Notes under the pieces: model-generated
Seen by the model: only the letters and a program-made list of their open reading frames with translations
What the model was told of the DNA's origin: nothing
Databases searched by the model: none
From: JADJVL01 sp039812765
GTDB taxonomy: Bacteria; Acidobacteriota; Holophagae; Holophagales; Holophagaceae
DNA length: 21,552 nucleotides
Direction: 5' to 3'
Assembly (NCBI GenBank): GCA_039812765.1
Contig: JBDIBF010000052.1
Span: forward strand, 1-21,552
Part shown: positions 1 to 7,657 of the stretch, piece after piece
How positions within the stretch are numbered: position 1 is the stretch's first letter
How the letters are laid out: every line of letters starts with the position of its first letter
Position numbers and translations under genes: made by a program

Positions 1-175
1 TGCGCTCGGCGGTCTTCTGGCCGACCTTGGGGAGCTGCATCAGCTCCGTCACGGTCGCGGTGTTGAGGTTCACCGGGTGCGCCGGCGCCTTCGCCTTGGC
101 CTTGCCGGCCGCCGCGAGGGGAAGGGCCAGCGCGAGGATGCCGGCCAGGGTGAGGTGTTTCAGGGTGTTGTTCAT
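1..175 (-). CDS. Secreted helix-hairpin-helix (ComEA-like) protein, N-terminal part
   Basis: Only the first 58 codons are in the window; the gene continues past base 1. The start ATG (173-175) is preceded by a good ribosome site (AAAGGAGG on the minus strand, about 180-187). The protein opens with a probable signal peptide (MNNTLKHLTLAGILALALPL, then AAAG), followed by a short Lys/Ala linker and then VNLNTATVTELMQLPKVGQK. That last stretch is the typical first half of a ComEA-type helix-hairpin-helix DNA-binding motif (the N-x-N-T-A start and the LPxVGxxxA hairpin). Such proteins are exported and bind DNA without sequence specificity; ComEA does so during DNA uptake. Whether this is true ComEA or one of the many small secreted relatives cannot be decided from the fragment. 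The gene lies downstream of an extremely AT-rich leader. Confidence 0.8.
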   Translation of the reverse strand, partial: MNNTLKHLTLAGILALALPLAAAGKAKAKAPAHPVNLNTATVTELMQLPKVGQKTAER

Positions 176-221
176 GATCGCCTCCTTTCAAGGGCGATCA
201 CAGAACATCGAGTTTGATGCC

Positions 222-380
222 AATTTATAACTTAAAATATATATGTAATTAATGTTAGATAGATTCAAAATAAATTAATAATATTATTACAAATTTTAAA
301 AAATATTTGACAATTTATCTTATTTTAATGTTTATAAAAATATAGTATTGCAAGTCAAAATTTTGCATTTATGACTAATT
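222..380. other. Extremely AT-rich intergenic segment
   Basis: Only 20 of these 159 bases are G or C by direct count (about 13%), while the flanking genes are strongly GC-rich. The segment holds no open frame worth calling. It lies between the stop of the phosphatase gene (380) and the 5' leader of the helix-hairpin-helix gene, so it is probably promoter/leader DNA for the latter. The sharp base change would also suit a binding site for a nucleoid or silencing protein, or a trace of acquired DNA; nothing in the sequence decides between these. Confidence 0.85.
331..358 (-). promoter_or_regulatory. Candidate sigma-70 promoter for the helix-hairpin-helix gene
   Basis: On the minus strand TTGACT (353-358) and TATAAA (331-336) are separated by 16 bases, five of six consensus matches each. 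It points at the gene starting at 175 and would leave an untranslated leader of roughly 150 nt. In DNA this AT-rich, chance matches are common, and another TATAAA lies at 224-229, so the exact promoter is uncertain. Confidence 0.45.
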
Positions 381-1021
381 TATAGTGCCCGGTGCACGGC
401 CTCCCCGAACAGCCCTGCCACGTGGCTGGCGTCGTTCAAGCGGACGACTTGAAGGGAGTCCACCGTCTCACCTTCCAGCAGGTTCAGCGTCGCGGGCGCC
501 TGGCGGAAGGTCCAGAGCCGGGCCATGGGCAGGCCGAGCACCCTGCAGACGAGGGCGCGGTTCACGGCGTCGTGGGCGACCACGAGGAGCGTGTCCTCGG
601 CGCCGAGGCCCGCCGCGATCTCCTGGAAGGCCCTCCAGCTGCGGTCGAGCACCTGGTCCATGGACTCGCCGCCGGGCATCCGCACGAGGTGGGGCGCGTC
701 GCGCCACTGGGCCAGGCGCTCGGGATCCTTGGCGCGGATCTCCGAGGCCAGCATGCCTTCCCAGTCCCCGTGGGCGATCTCCGCCAGCCCGCGGTGCAGG
801 GAGAGCATCCCCGCCCGTTCGCCCAGGGCCAGTTCCGCCGTCCGCTTCGCGCGGGAGAGGGGCGAGGCCACGGCCTTCGTGATCGCCACGTCCCGCAACC
901 GGTCCCCCAGCGCCCGGGCCTGGCCTTCGCCGACCTCGGACAGGGGGATGTCCATCTGCCCCTGGTAGCGGCCCTGGGCGTTCCAGGGGGTCTCGCCGTG
1001 CCTGCAGAGGAGGATGCGCAT
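380..1021 (-). CDS. Histidine-phosphatase family protein, probable metal-independent phosphoserine phosphatase
   Basis: A 213-residue histidine phosphatase (phosphoglycerate-mutase fold). The catalytic RHGE is at residues 7-10 with H8 as the phospho-acceptor, R57 lies in SPLSRAKRTAE, the general acid is probably E81 in EIAHGDWEG, and the second histidine is H150 in VAHDAVNR. The family includes cofactor-dependent mutases, CobC/alpha-ribazole phosphatase and the metal-independent phosphoserine phosphatases known from Hydrogenobacter. The ATG overlaps the TGA of serA (TGATG), so translation is probably coupled. Position as the last gene after a class V aminotransferase and serA argues that it hydrolyses O-phosphoserine to serine, the job of SerB elsewhere. 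The family call is firm; the substrate is inferred from context. A general phosphatase or a mutase remains possible. Confidence 0.82.
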   Translation of the reverse strand: MRILLCRHGETPWNAQGRYQGQMDIPLSEVGEGQARALGDRLRDVAITKAVASPLSRAKRTAELALGERAGMLSLHRGLAEIAHGDWEGMLASEIRAKDPERLAQWRDAPHLVRMPGGESMDQVLDRSWRAFQEIAAGLGAEDTLLVVAHDAVNRALVCRVLGLPMARLWTFRQAPATLNLLEGETVDSLQVVRLNDASHVAGLFGEAVHRAL

Positions 1022-2583
1022 CAGACCATCTCCAGGGCGACGATGCCGGGGACGGCGCGCAGTGCCTCCACCTGCTTCTTCGGCACCACGCGGTCCACGG
1101 TGATCGCCGCGATGGCGTTCCCGAGGCCGGTGGCGCCCAGGGAGAAGTTGATGATGTTGATGCCCGCGGCGCCGAGGTGGGAGCCCACGAGGCCGATGAC
1201 GCCGGGCTTGTCCTCGTTGCGCATGAGCAGGAAGTGGGACCGCGGGTCGAAGTCCAGCTCCACGCCGTCCAGGCGGACGACGCGGGGGCCGCGGTGCAAG
1301 GTGGCCTCGATCTCGCGGACCGAGCCGCCGCCCTCGATGCGCACCCGGAGGAGGCGGTCGAAGCCGTCGCCGTCCCCGCCCAGGGTCTCGCTGACCTCGA
1401 GGCCGCGCTGGGCGGCCTCCTGCAGCGCGTTCACCGGCGTGACCCGGCCCGAGGCCGAGCCCAGGAGCGCGGCCACCAGCATCCGCGTGAGGGGCTTGGG
1501 GTCCAGGGCCTCCACCCGGCCGGCGTAGGTCAGGTGCAGCTTCACCGGCGCGGGCACGAGGCGCACGCAGAGCTTGCCGAGGCTGGTCATGAGCGGCATC
1601 CAGGGGCCCATCTCCCGGGCGGCCTCGGGCGAAAGGGGCGGCAGGTTCACGCAGCCCGCCACCGCGCCGCTCTGGAAGAAGTCCAGCACCTGCTTGGCGA
1701 GGATGGTGCTCACCGCCTTCTGGGCCTCGGAGGTGCTGGCCCCCAGGTGCGGGGTGAGGATGAGGCGCGGATGGCTCCGGAGCGGGGAGTCCGCGGGCAG
1801 GGGCTCGTGGACGAAGGTGTCGAGGGCCGCGCCGCCGAGGTGGCCGGCGTCCAGGTGCTTGAGCAGCGCCTTCTCGTCCACCAGGCCTCCTCGCGCCGCG
1901 TTGATGAGGCAGGCGCCCTTGCGCATCCGCTTGAGGCGCTTGTCGTCCAGGAGGTTGGTGGTCTCCGCGGTGCGGGGGATGTGCAGCGTCACGACGTCCG
2001 CCCAGTGCAGCAGGTCGTCCAGCTCCATCATCGGCACGTCCATGCGGGCGGCCACGGCGGCGGGGAGGAAGGGATCGAAGGCGGCCACCTCCATGCCGAT
2101 GCCCCGCGCCTTCCGGGCCACCGTGGCGCCGATGCGGCCCAGGCCGATGATGCCGAGCTTCTTGCCTTCGAGCTGGAAGCCCGTGAGGCCGCCCTTGGGC
2201 CACTCGCCGGCCTTCATGCCTGCGTCCGCCGACGGGATGTGGCGGGCCAGGGCGAAGAGGAGGGCCAGGGCGTGCTCCGCGGCGGCGAGGGTGTTGCCGT
2301 CCGGTGCGTTCATCACCGCGATGCCGCGCTCGGTGGCGGCGTCCACGTCGATGGTGTCCACGCCGGCTCCGGCGCGGCCGATGACCTTCAGCTTCTCGGC
2401 CCCCTCCAGCGCCTCGGCGGGCACTCTCGTGGCGCTGCGCACCAGCAGCACGTCGGTGTCCTTGAGGGCGGCCCGGAGGGCCGCGGGATCCTTGATGGGA
2501 TCGGAAATGGCCACCGACCAGCCGGCGGTCCGGAAGGCTTCGAGGCCGTCTTCGTGGATGCCGTCGCAGGCGAGGATGCGCAT
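1021..2583 (-). CDS. serA: D-3-phosphoglycerate dehydrogenase
   Basis: Oxidises 3-phosphoglycerate to 3-phosphohydroxypyruvate with NAD+, the first step of serine synthesis, in the cytoplasm. The 520-residue length matches the long SerA type: substrate-binding and Rossmann domains, an intervening domain, then a C-terminal ACT domain. Visible are the NAD-binding GLGRIG (147-152), the catalytic triad R231 (NAARGGLVDE), E260 (DTFVHEP) and H279 (LTPHLGAST), and an ACT domain from about residue 445 (NEDKPGVIGLVGSHLG). The ACT domain commonly mediates serine feedback inhibition. The ATG at 2583 follows AGGAG at a good distance. The gene lies 83 bp after the aminotransferase and overlaps the phosphatase by one base. 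Confidence 0.96.
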   Translation of the reverse strand: MRILACDGIHEDGLEAFRTAGWSVAISDPIKDPAALRAALKDTDVLLVRSATRVPAEALEGAEKLKVIGRAGAGVDTIDVDAATERGIAVMNAPDGNTLAAAEHALALLFALARHIPSADAGMKAGEWPKGGLTGFQLEGKKLGIIGLGRIGATVARKARGIGMEVAAFDPFLPAAVAARMDVPMMELDDLLHWADVVTLHIPRTAETTNLLDDKRLKRMRKGACLINAARGGLVDEKALLKHLDAGHLGGAALDTFVHEPLPADSPLRSHPRLILTPHLGASTSEAQKAVSTILAKQVLDFFQSGAVAGCVNLPPLSPEAAREMGPWMPLMTSLGKLCVRLVPAPVKLHLTYAGRVEALDPKPLTRMLVAALLGSASGRVTPVNALQEAAQRGLEVSETLGGDGDGFDRLLRVRIEGGGSVREIEATLHRGPRVVRLDGVELDFDPRSHFLLMRNEDKPGVIGLVGSHLGAAGINIINFSLGATGLGNAIAAITVDRVVPKKQVEALRAVPGIVALEMV

Positions 2584-2666
2584 GGGGGACTCCTGTCGGA
2601 TGCGGGATCGGGAACGGACCCGCTGCGGCGTGCTCGACGCCGCGTAGCAAGGGTGGTGAGCTCAGA

Positions 2667-3815
2667 TCAGGCCTTGAAGTGCGGCGCCAGCACGTCCTGG
2701 GCGGCCTCGCAGCCGCTGGCGGCGACCCTGATGCCGTGGGCCTTGAAGGCCGCCTCCAGGGTGGACACCACCATGAGCGTGTCGAGGGCGTCCACGTAGC
2801 CCAGGTGCGCCACGCGCACCATGTGGTTCTCCAGCTCCCCCTGGCCGTTGGCGAGGCTGAGGCCGGCCTTGTCCCGCAGGGCCTTCAGGAGGGCGCTGCT
2901 GCCCTCCACGGTGACGGCGGTGAGGGCGTTGCCCGGCGCCTTGGAGAAGAGGGGCAGCTCCCATCGGGCGAGGGCCGCGCGGAAGGCCCTGGCCTGCAGC
3001 TCGGCGTTGGCGATGAGGGCCTCCACGCCGCCGATGCCGTCCAGCCAGGTGCAGGCGGCGTCGAGGGCCGCCACCAGGCCGATGGCCGGCGTCCAGGCCG
3101 TGCCGCTGTCGGCGTGGGCCTTGAGTTCGGAGCGAAGGTCGAAATAGAAGCGGGGCAGGTGGGGGGCGTCGAGCTGGGCCAGGTAGCGCGGGCTGAGGGC
3201 CACGAAGGCGAGGCCGGGCTGCAGGGCCAGGGCCTTCTGGCTGCCGCACACGAGGGCGTCGATGCCGTCGGCCATGCGCACGTCGTGGACGCCCACGCCC
3301 GTGATGCCGTCCACCAGGACGAGGCACTCGGGCTGAGCCTCGTTCAGGACGGCGACGAGCTCCTTCACCGGGTGGCGGACGCCGGTGCTGCTCTCGTGCT
3401 CCTGAACGCAGAAGGCCTTCAGCTTCGGGGCGGTCTTGAGCGTTTCGCGGAGCTGGTCCGCGGTGAAGGTCTCGCCGTAGGGGACCTTGACCTCCACCAC
3501 TCCGAGGCCGTAGCCCTTGGCGATCTTCACCCAGCGCTCGCCGAACTTGCCCGCGTGCATCACCAGCACCGTGTCGCCGGGGGCGCAGGCGTTCACCAGC
3601 GCGGCTTCCAGGCCCGCCGTGCCGCTGCCGCTGAGGATCACCACCTCCTCCCCCTCGACGAGGCGGAAGAAGCGTCGCAATCCCTCCCGGGACTTGCGGA
3701 AGAGGGCCTTGAAGGCCGGCGTCCGGTGATGGATCGTGGCCATCGACTGGGCGGAAAGACCCTCCGGCAAGAGAGGCGTGGGGCCGGGGGTCAGAAGGCG
3801 GGGCTTCGCGAGCAT
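2667..3815 (-). CDS. Class V aminotransferase, probable phosphoserine aminotransferase of the serine operon
   Basis: A 382-residue PLP enzyme of the alanine-glyoxylate / serine-pyruvate aminotransferase type. It opens with LLTPGPTPLLPEGL and has a PLP-phosphate loop SGSGTAGLE (62-70), VDGITG with D169 to contact the pyridine nitrogen, and the Schiff-base lysine K194 in GSQKALALQPG. The frame is open back to 3989, but the ATG at 3815 has AGGAGA seven bases upstream and matches the family N-terminus, so the shorter start is chosen. It is the first gene of a row with serA and a histidine phosphatase, so it most likely converts 3-phosphohydroxypyruvate plus glutamate to phosphoserine, replacing SerC. 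In other bacteria the same family makes glycine from glyoxylate. Family is certain, substrate inferred. Confidence 0.88.
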   Translation of the reverse strand: MLAKPRLLTPGPTPLLPEGLSAQSMATIHHRTPAFKALFRKSREGLRRFFRLVEGEEVVILSGSGTAGLEAALVNACAPGDTVLVMHAGKFGERWVKIAKGYGLGVVEVKVPYGETFTADQLRETLKTAPKLKAFCVQEHESSTGVRHPVKELVAVLNEAQPECLVLVDGITGVGVHDVRMADGIDALVCGSQKALALQPGLAFVALSPRYLAQLDAPHLPRFYFDLRSELKAHADSGTAWTPAIGLVAALDAACTWLDGIGGVEALIANAELQARAFRAALARWELPLFSKAPGNALTAVTVEGSSALLKALRDKAGLSLANGQGELENHMVRVAHLGYVDALDTLMVVSTLEAAFKAHGIRVAASGCEAAQDVLAPHFKA

Positions 3816-3954
3816 GGGCTCTCCTGACTGGACCTTCAGCCTCGGTCCGGAACCCGCGCAGCTCAAGACGCGAAAGCGATTTTTATTTCGGCTATCCTGG
3901 GGTGTTTGCCGCGTCCTGGCAGGGGATGCAGACGAACCGGCACGCGGACGGGCG

Positions 3955-4152
3955 TCAGGCCCTCGGGGCCACGTGGCCGCGCTCCGCAAGGCGCGTGGCC
4001 AGGCGCTCCGCGAGGTCGATGGCGTAGTCGATGTCGGCGTCGGAGAGGCCCAGGTTCCCGGCGGCGGCCATGCCGTTGAGGATGGCGAGGGCGTAGTGCT
4101 CCACGCGGTGGAGGTTCGACTCGGGGGCGGGGGCGGCGGCGGGATCGCTCAT
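3955..4152 (-). CDS. Hypothetical 65-residue protein
   Basis: I do not recognise a family. The product is small and soluble with no signal or membrane segment: a Pro/Ala-rich start (residues 1-12), then two amphipathic helices, the second being LSDADIDYAIDLAERLATRLAER. It begins 34 bases after the stop of the response regulator on the same strand, and its ATG (4150-4152) has a modest GGAG nine bases upstream, so the two are probably co-transcribed. The 139 bp after it lead to the aminotransferase. It could be a small partner of the regulator, but nothing in the sequence shows this. Being short in GC-rich DNA, it may not be real. Confidence 0.55.
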   Translation of the reverse strand: MSDPAAAPAPESNLHRVEHYALAILNGMAAAGNLGLSDADIDYAIDLAERLATRLAERGHVAPRA

Positions 4153-4186
4153 GGCAGGCTCCGGCCCAAGGGTAGGCCGGCCGACC

Positions 4187-4945
4187 TCAGCTCTCCAGGC
4201 CCTTGAGATGGACCTGGGTCCCGTCCAGGGTCTCGTGGTCCTTGATCATGGCCACGTTCATCAGGATCTCGGTGATGGGCAGCTCCATGGTGCGGTGCAT
4301 GCGGCAGGTCTCGACGAAGTCCACCTCGGGCCGGTCCCAGCCGAGGATGGTGTAGGCCGCCGGGATGCCCTCCTCCTGCTGGTAGGCGGCGTGGATGAGC
4401 TCTCCGTGCTTCACATAAAGGTAGCCGGTGTGGGGCTGGCCCTTCCCGTCGTGGTGCCGCACGGTGAGGGTGCAGGACTTCTGCTCCCAGTTCATGAGCT
4501 GGAGGAGGCTGCCGAGGGAGATGCCCTTCACCCGGCCGGTGGGCTCGTGGGTGGAGGCGGCGCGGATCTCCTCCATGAGCACCGAGAGCTTCATGGGCTT
4601 GTGGAGGATGCGGATGCCCTTGATCTGGTGCACCTCGGGCTTCATCTCGCCGTCCCCCATGCCCGTGATGACGAGGATCGGCACGCTGGGGTAGTGGCGC
4701 GTCATGTGGGCCACCAGCTTGTAGCCGTCCATCACCGGCATGTTCAGGTCCGTCATGAGGACGTCCACCGGCTCCTTCTGAAGGATCTCCACCGCCTGCT
4801 GTCCGTTGGCGGCGGCGATGAAGCGGAACTCCTGCAGGGGCCGGAGGCCGGTCTGGTAGAAGCGCATGGTGAGGTCGTCGTCCTCGACGACCAGGAGGGT
4901 CTTCTGGGCGCTGGGTTCCGGCTTGGCCGCCATGGGGGGAAGCAT
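4187..4945 (-). CDS. Response regulator: REC receiver plus PATAN (DUF4388) domain
   Basis: The N-terminal receiver domain (about residues 15-130) has the acidic pocket EDDD (21-24), phospho-acceptor D66 in MTDLNMPVMDG, T94 in LVITG and K116 in LHKPM, so it should be phosphorylated normally. The second half, about 135-245, reads as a DUF4388/PATAN domain (GISLGSLLQLMNWEQKSCTL, then GYLYVKHGELIHAAY). That domain occurs in PatA-type regulators and in delta-proteobacterial and acidobacterial signalling and gliding proteins; it is thought to be a protein-interaction module. There is no DNA-binding domain and no cognate histidine kinase in view. Start choice is unsure: neither the ATG at 4945 nor the one at 4933 has a good ribosome site. 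Confidence 0.88.
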   Translation of the reverse strand: MLPPMAAKPEPSAQKTLLVVEDDDLTMRFYQTGLRPLQEFRFIAAANGQQAVEILQKEPVDVLMTDLNMPVMDGYKLVAHMTRHYPSVPILVITGMGDGEMKPEVHQIKGIRILHKPMKLSVLMEEIRAASTHEPTGRVKGISLGSLLQLMNWEQKSCTLTVRHHDGKGQPHTGYLYVKHGELIHAAYQQEEGIPAAYTILGWDRPEVDFVETCRMHRTMELPITEILMNVAMIKDHETLDGTQVHLKGLES

Positions 4946-4993
4946 AGCGCGAGGCGCCCCGGGCCCAAGTCCAAACTGCGGAGTCCCCGAGCC

Positions 4994-6265
4994 TTACCGC
5001 GCCCGTCCCTTCGGGATCCTGCGGGCGGGCGCCGGCTCCCTGGCCAGGATGGCCAGGGCGGCGGCCCGGTCGGCGGGGCGGGCGGCCTCCCACTCGGCCA
5101 CCCAGGCGGGCAGGACCGCGTCCTCGTAGTCCCGCAGCCTGCGGTGCTGGGCGGCCAGGGTCTGGACCACGGCCTCCTGGATGTTCTCGGGCTTCGGCGG
5201 GATGTGCCCCTCGAAAATGGGCTGGGCGAAGTAGTCCCGCACCACGGCCTCCACCGGCTTGTCCCAGATGGCGTAGGTGCGGTCCTGAAGGCCCCCCACG
5301 GGCTTCACGTTGAGGTTCTCCCCGTAGAGGTAGTAGAAGACGGCCTCGCCGTCGCTCCAGTTGCGCAGCACGTCGAATGCCCCCTTCACCAGCAGTTTCT
5401 GCAGGTCCAGGTCCAGGGGCTTCTCGGTGCGGAAGTCCCAGGGGCCGACATGGGCGTGGGCCACGGAGGGGTAGCCCACCTCCGTGATCATCACCGGGCG
5501 CTTGAAGCGGGCCTGCAGGGTGCGGGCCTTGTAGACGACCCACCACCAGGCGTCCCGGATCTGCTGCTCGGTGGGGTAGTCGTCGTACTTCGCGATCGGG
5601 TCGTAGGTGTTCATCCCGATGACGTCCAGGGCGTCGCCGAAGGTGAAGCTGTCGTGGCTGTCGAAGTTCACGCTGTAGGTGACCTTGCCGGGGTAGACCT
5701 TGCGCACTTCCGCGCAGAGCTTCCGCCACCGGTCCGGGAAGCGGTGGGTGCTCGCCATCTCCGTGCCCACGCTGTACCACTCCACGCCCTCCTCGCCGGC
5801 GATACGGGCCAGGGCCACGTTGAAGGCCGTGTAGTCCTTCCACCAGGCGTCCCAGTCCCTCGGCTGGATGTTGCCCCGCCACCACTTCGCGTTGTCCGCC
5901 TCGTCCCGGAGGTTGATGGTGGGGAAGAACATCATGCGCAGCCCGAGCCCCCTGGCCTGACGGAAGGTGCGGCGCAGGCTCAGCTCCGTGGGGCTGCTGG
6001 TGGGGTGCCGGCGGATCTCGGTGCTGTGGTAGTGCTCCATGCGGTAGATGGCCTGGAGGCTCACGGCGGTGGCGCCGGTGGCGCGGATGCGGGCCAGCTC
6101 CTCGCCGTAGTCGTAGTCGGGGAGGCCGGCGTACAGGCCCAGCACCATGCCCCTGGGCTGGGGCACGAGGCGGTTGCGCCGGATGCGGCGGACCACCAGG
6201 AGCAGGGCCGGCAGGGCCAGCAGCGCGGTGATCGCCAGGAGGGTCCGGAGCGGCGAACGCCTCAC
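4994..6265 (-). CDS. Membrane-anchored glycoside hydrolase, GH113-like (beta-mannanase type)
   Basis: A 423-residue protein with one hydrophobic segment (about 8-25) bracketed by basic residues (MRRSPLR and RRIRRNR), so anchored rather than secreted. A TIM-barrel-like domain covers about 38-350. Two glutamates fit the clan GH-A pair: E169 in YSVGTEMAS (acid/base) and E262 in MITEVGYPS (nucleophile). The long WW-rich stretch and the GMNTYDPI motif are typical of GH113 proteins, whose characterised members cut beta-1,4-mannan. The true substrate here is unknown and could be a cell-envelope glycan. The GTG start at 6265 is favoured because it overlaps the upstream stop (GTGA) and follows GGAGG by five bases. 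Co-transcription with the CBS-domain gene is likely. Confidence 0.75.
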   Translation of the reverse strand: MRRSPLRTLLAITALLALPALLLVVRRIRRNRLVPQPRGMVLGLYAGLPDYDYGEELARIRATGATAVSLQAIYRMEHYHSTEIRRHPTSSPTELSLRRTFRQARGLGLRMMFFPTINLRDEADNAKWWRGNIQPRDWDAWWKDYTAFNVALARIAGEEGVEWYSVGTEMASTHRFPDRWRKLCAEVRKVYPGKVTYSVNFDSHDSFTFGDALDVIGMNTYDPIAKYDDYPTEQQIRDAWWWVVYKARTLQARFKRPVMITEVGYPSVAHAHVGPWDFRTEKPLDLDLQKLLVKGAFDVLRNWSDGEAVFYYLYGENLNVKPVGGLQDRTYAIWDKPVEAVVRDYFAQPIFEGHIPPKPENIQEAVVQTLAAQHRRLRDYEDAVLPAWVAEWEAARPADRAAALAILAREPAPARRIPKGRAR

Positions 6266-7530
6266 GGCGCCTCCGTCGCCGGGGGCGGCAGTTCCACCCG
6301 CACCTGGGCCACCCTGTGGCCGTCCATGCGGGTGACGGTGAGCCGCGCGCCCCCGGATTCGACGCGCTCCCCCGGCGCGGGGACGCGGCCGAGGAGCGCC
6401 ATCACGAGGCCGCCCACCGTGTCGAAGCCGTCCCGCTCGAAGGGCAGGCCCAGGCGGGCCTCCAGGTCCTCCACATGGGTCTGGCCGCTCACCAGGAAGA
6501 CGCCCTCGCCGGCCTCGACGAAGTCCTTCTGCCCCTCGTGCTCGTCCTGGATCTCGCCGAAGACCTCCTCCAGGAGGTCCTCGGTGGTGGCGACCCCGGT
6601 GACCGTGCCGAACTCGTCCACCACCACCGCGAGCTGGAAGCGCTCCCGCTGGAACTGCCGGAGGAGGTCCAGCACGGGCATGCTCTCGGGGACGAAGACC
6701 GGCTCGTGCATGAGCTCCGAGGGGCGGGCCTCTTCCGGCGGCACCTGGATCAGGTCCTTGAGCAGCAGGACGCCCTTCACGTGGTCGATGCTCCCCTCGA
6801 AGAGGGGCAGCCGGGCGTGGCGCGTCTCCCGGAAGGCGTCCAGGGCCTCCGCGCCGGTGCAGCCCAGGGGCAGGGCCTTGATGCGGGTGCGGGGCGTCAT
6901 CACCTCCCGGACCACGGTGTCCCCGAAGGTCACCACGTTGCGGATGAGCTCCCGGTCGGACTCCTCGAGGATGCCCTCGGCCTCGCCCTCCTCGAGGAAG
7001 GCGGTCACCGCGTCCTCGGTGACGTCCTCCACCTCGTCCTCCTTGGCCTTCTCGAGGACTTCCCGGCGCCGCTCCAGGACCCGGGCGACGGGCATGAAGA
7101 AGGGGGCGAGGAGGCGGTGCATGGGCCCGTAGAAGGGGAAGAGGCGCGCGATCCAGCGGGCGGGCTCGTGGGCGGTGAGCAGGGTGGGCAGGGCGAGGTC
7201 CAGGGCCCAGACGTACACGACGATGAAGGCCGCGAGCATCCACACGCCGCCGGGCAGGGAGAGGCTGAGGGAGAGCAGGAGGCCCAGCAGCAGCACCAGC
7301 AGCCCCTGGTTCCAGAGGTTCAGGCCCATGCCCAGGAGGTGGGGGTGCTCCAGCAGGTCCCGGAGGAGGGGATCGGAGAAGGCCCCTTCCTCCAGCAGGC
7401 GCCGGCGCTGGAGGCTCGGCAGGGCGTGGAAGGCCGCCAGCAGCGCCGCCATGGCGGCGCGGTAGGCCAGCACCAGCAGCACGCAGGCGATGAGCAGGAC
7501 GCGATATCGGTCGCCGGAGAGTTCGGTCAC
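6262..7530 (-). CDS. CBS-domain membrane protein of the CNNM/CorC (hemolysin C-like) family
   Basis: A 422-residue integral membrane protein. The N-terminal part (1-150) has three or four hydrophobic segments corresponding to a divergent DUF21 region. It is followed by a tandem CBS pair starting at MTPRTR (211-216; first repeat about 205-262, second about 272-330) and a C-terminal CorC_HlyC domain (about 340-413, with FDTVGGLVMALLGRVPAPGE). Relatives are tied to Mg2+/Co2+ efflux; the CBS pair normally senses adenine nucleotides. The GTG start at 7530 lacks a clear ribosome site and a downstream start is possible. The stop overlaps the start of the GH113-like gene. The DUF21 part is unusually poor in recognisable family motifs. 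Confidence 0.87.
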   Translation of the reverse strand: MTELSGDRYRVLLIACVLLVLAYRAAMAALLAAFHALPSLQRRRLLEEGAFSDPLLRDLLEHPHLLGMGLNLWNQGLLVLLLGLLLSLSLSLPGGVWMLAAFIVVYVWALDLALPTLLTAHEPARWIARLFPFYGPMHRLLAPFFMPVARVLERRREVLEKAKEDEVEDVTEDAVTAFLEEGEAEGILEESDRELIRNVVTFGDTVVREVMTPRTRIKALPLGCTGAEALDAFRETRHARLPLFEGSIDHVKGVLLLKDLIQVPPEEARPSELMHEPVFVPESMPVLDLLRQFQRERFQLAVVVDEFGTVTGVATTEDLLEEVFGEIQDEHEGQKDFVEAGEGVFLVSGQTHVEDLEARLGLPFERDGFDTVGGLVMALLGRVPAPGERVESGGARLTVTRMDGHRVAQVRVELPPPATEAP

Positions 7531-7657
7531 GGGAACAGTCTACTGGTCCTGGGCCCCGGGTCCCCGGCGTCCCTGGCCGAGGGTGGCGTCGGAGACCCTT
7601 CGCCCGCCCCGGTCTCGCGATCTTCCGACCTGGTGAAGGACCGGGGGCCTTGGCTCC

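Noticed and set aside
27..230. A 67-codon plus-strand frame over the helix-hairpin-helix gene.
   Set aside because: It is antisense to a gene with a signal peptide, a family motif and a good ribosome site, and its end runs into the AT-rich leader.
307..336. TTGACA at 307-312 on the plus strand, a perfect -35.
   Set aside because: It points towards the 3' end of the minus-strand phosphatase, and TATAAA follows only after 20 bases; likely chance in AT-rich DNA, though an antisense transcript is not excluded.
3816..3989. A longer N-terminus for the aminotransferase, starting at 3989.
   Set aside because: The 58 extra residues have no family match, and the ATG at 3815 has AGGAGA at ideal distance.
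4151..7132. A 993-codon open frame on the plus strand, and others like it (for example 16365-19244 minus and 7527-10934 minus).
   Set aside because: These are antisense or out-of-frame shadows of recognised genes, kept open by high GC. Their translations are low-complexity (Ala, Gly, Arg, His, Pro) and show no family motifs.
7607..7646. Inverted repeat CCCCGGTC ... GACCGGGG in the gap between the acyltransferase and CBS genes.
   Set aside because: An 8-bp stem with a 24-base loop and no T-run; easily random in GC-rich DNA, so not called a terminator.
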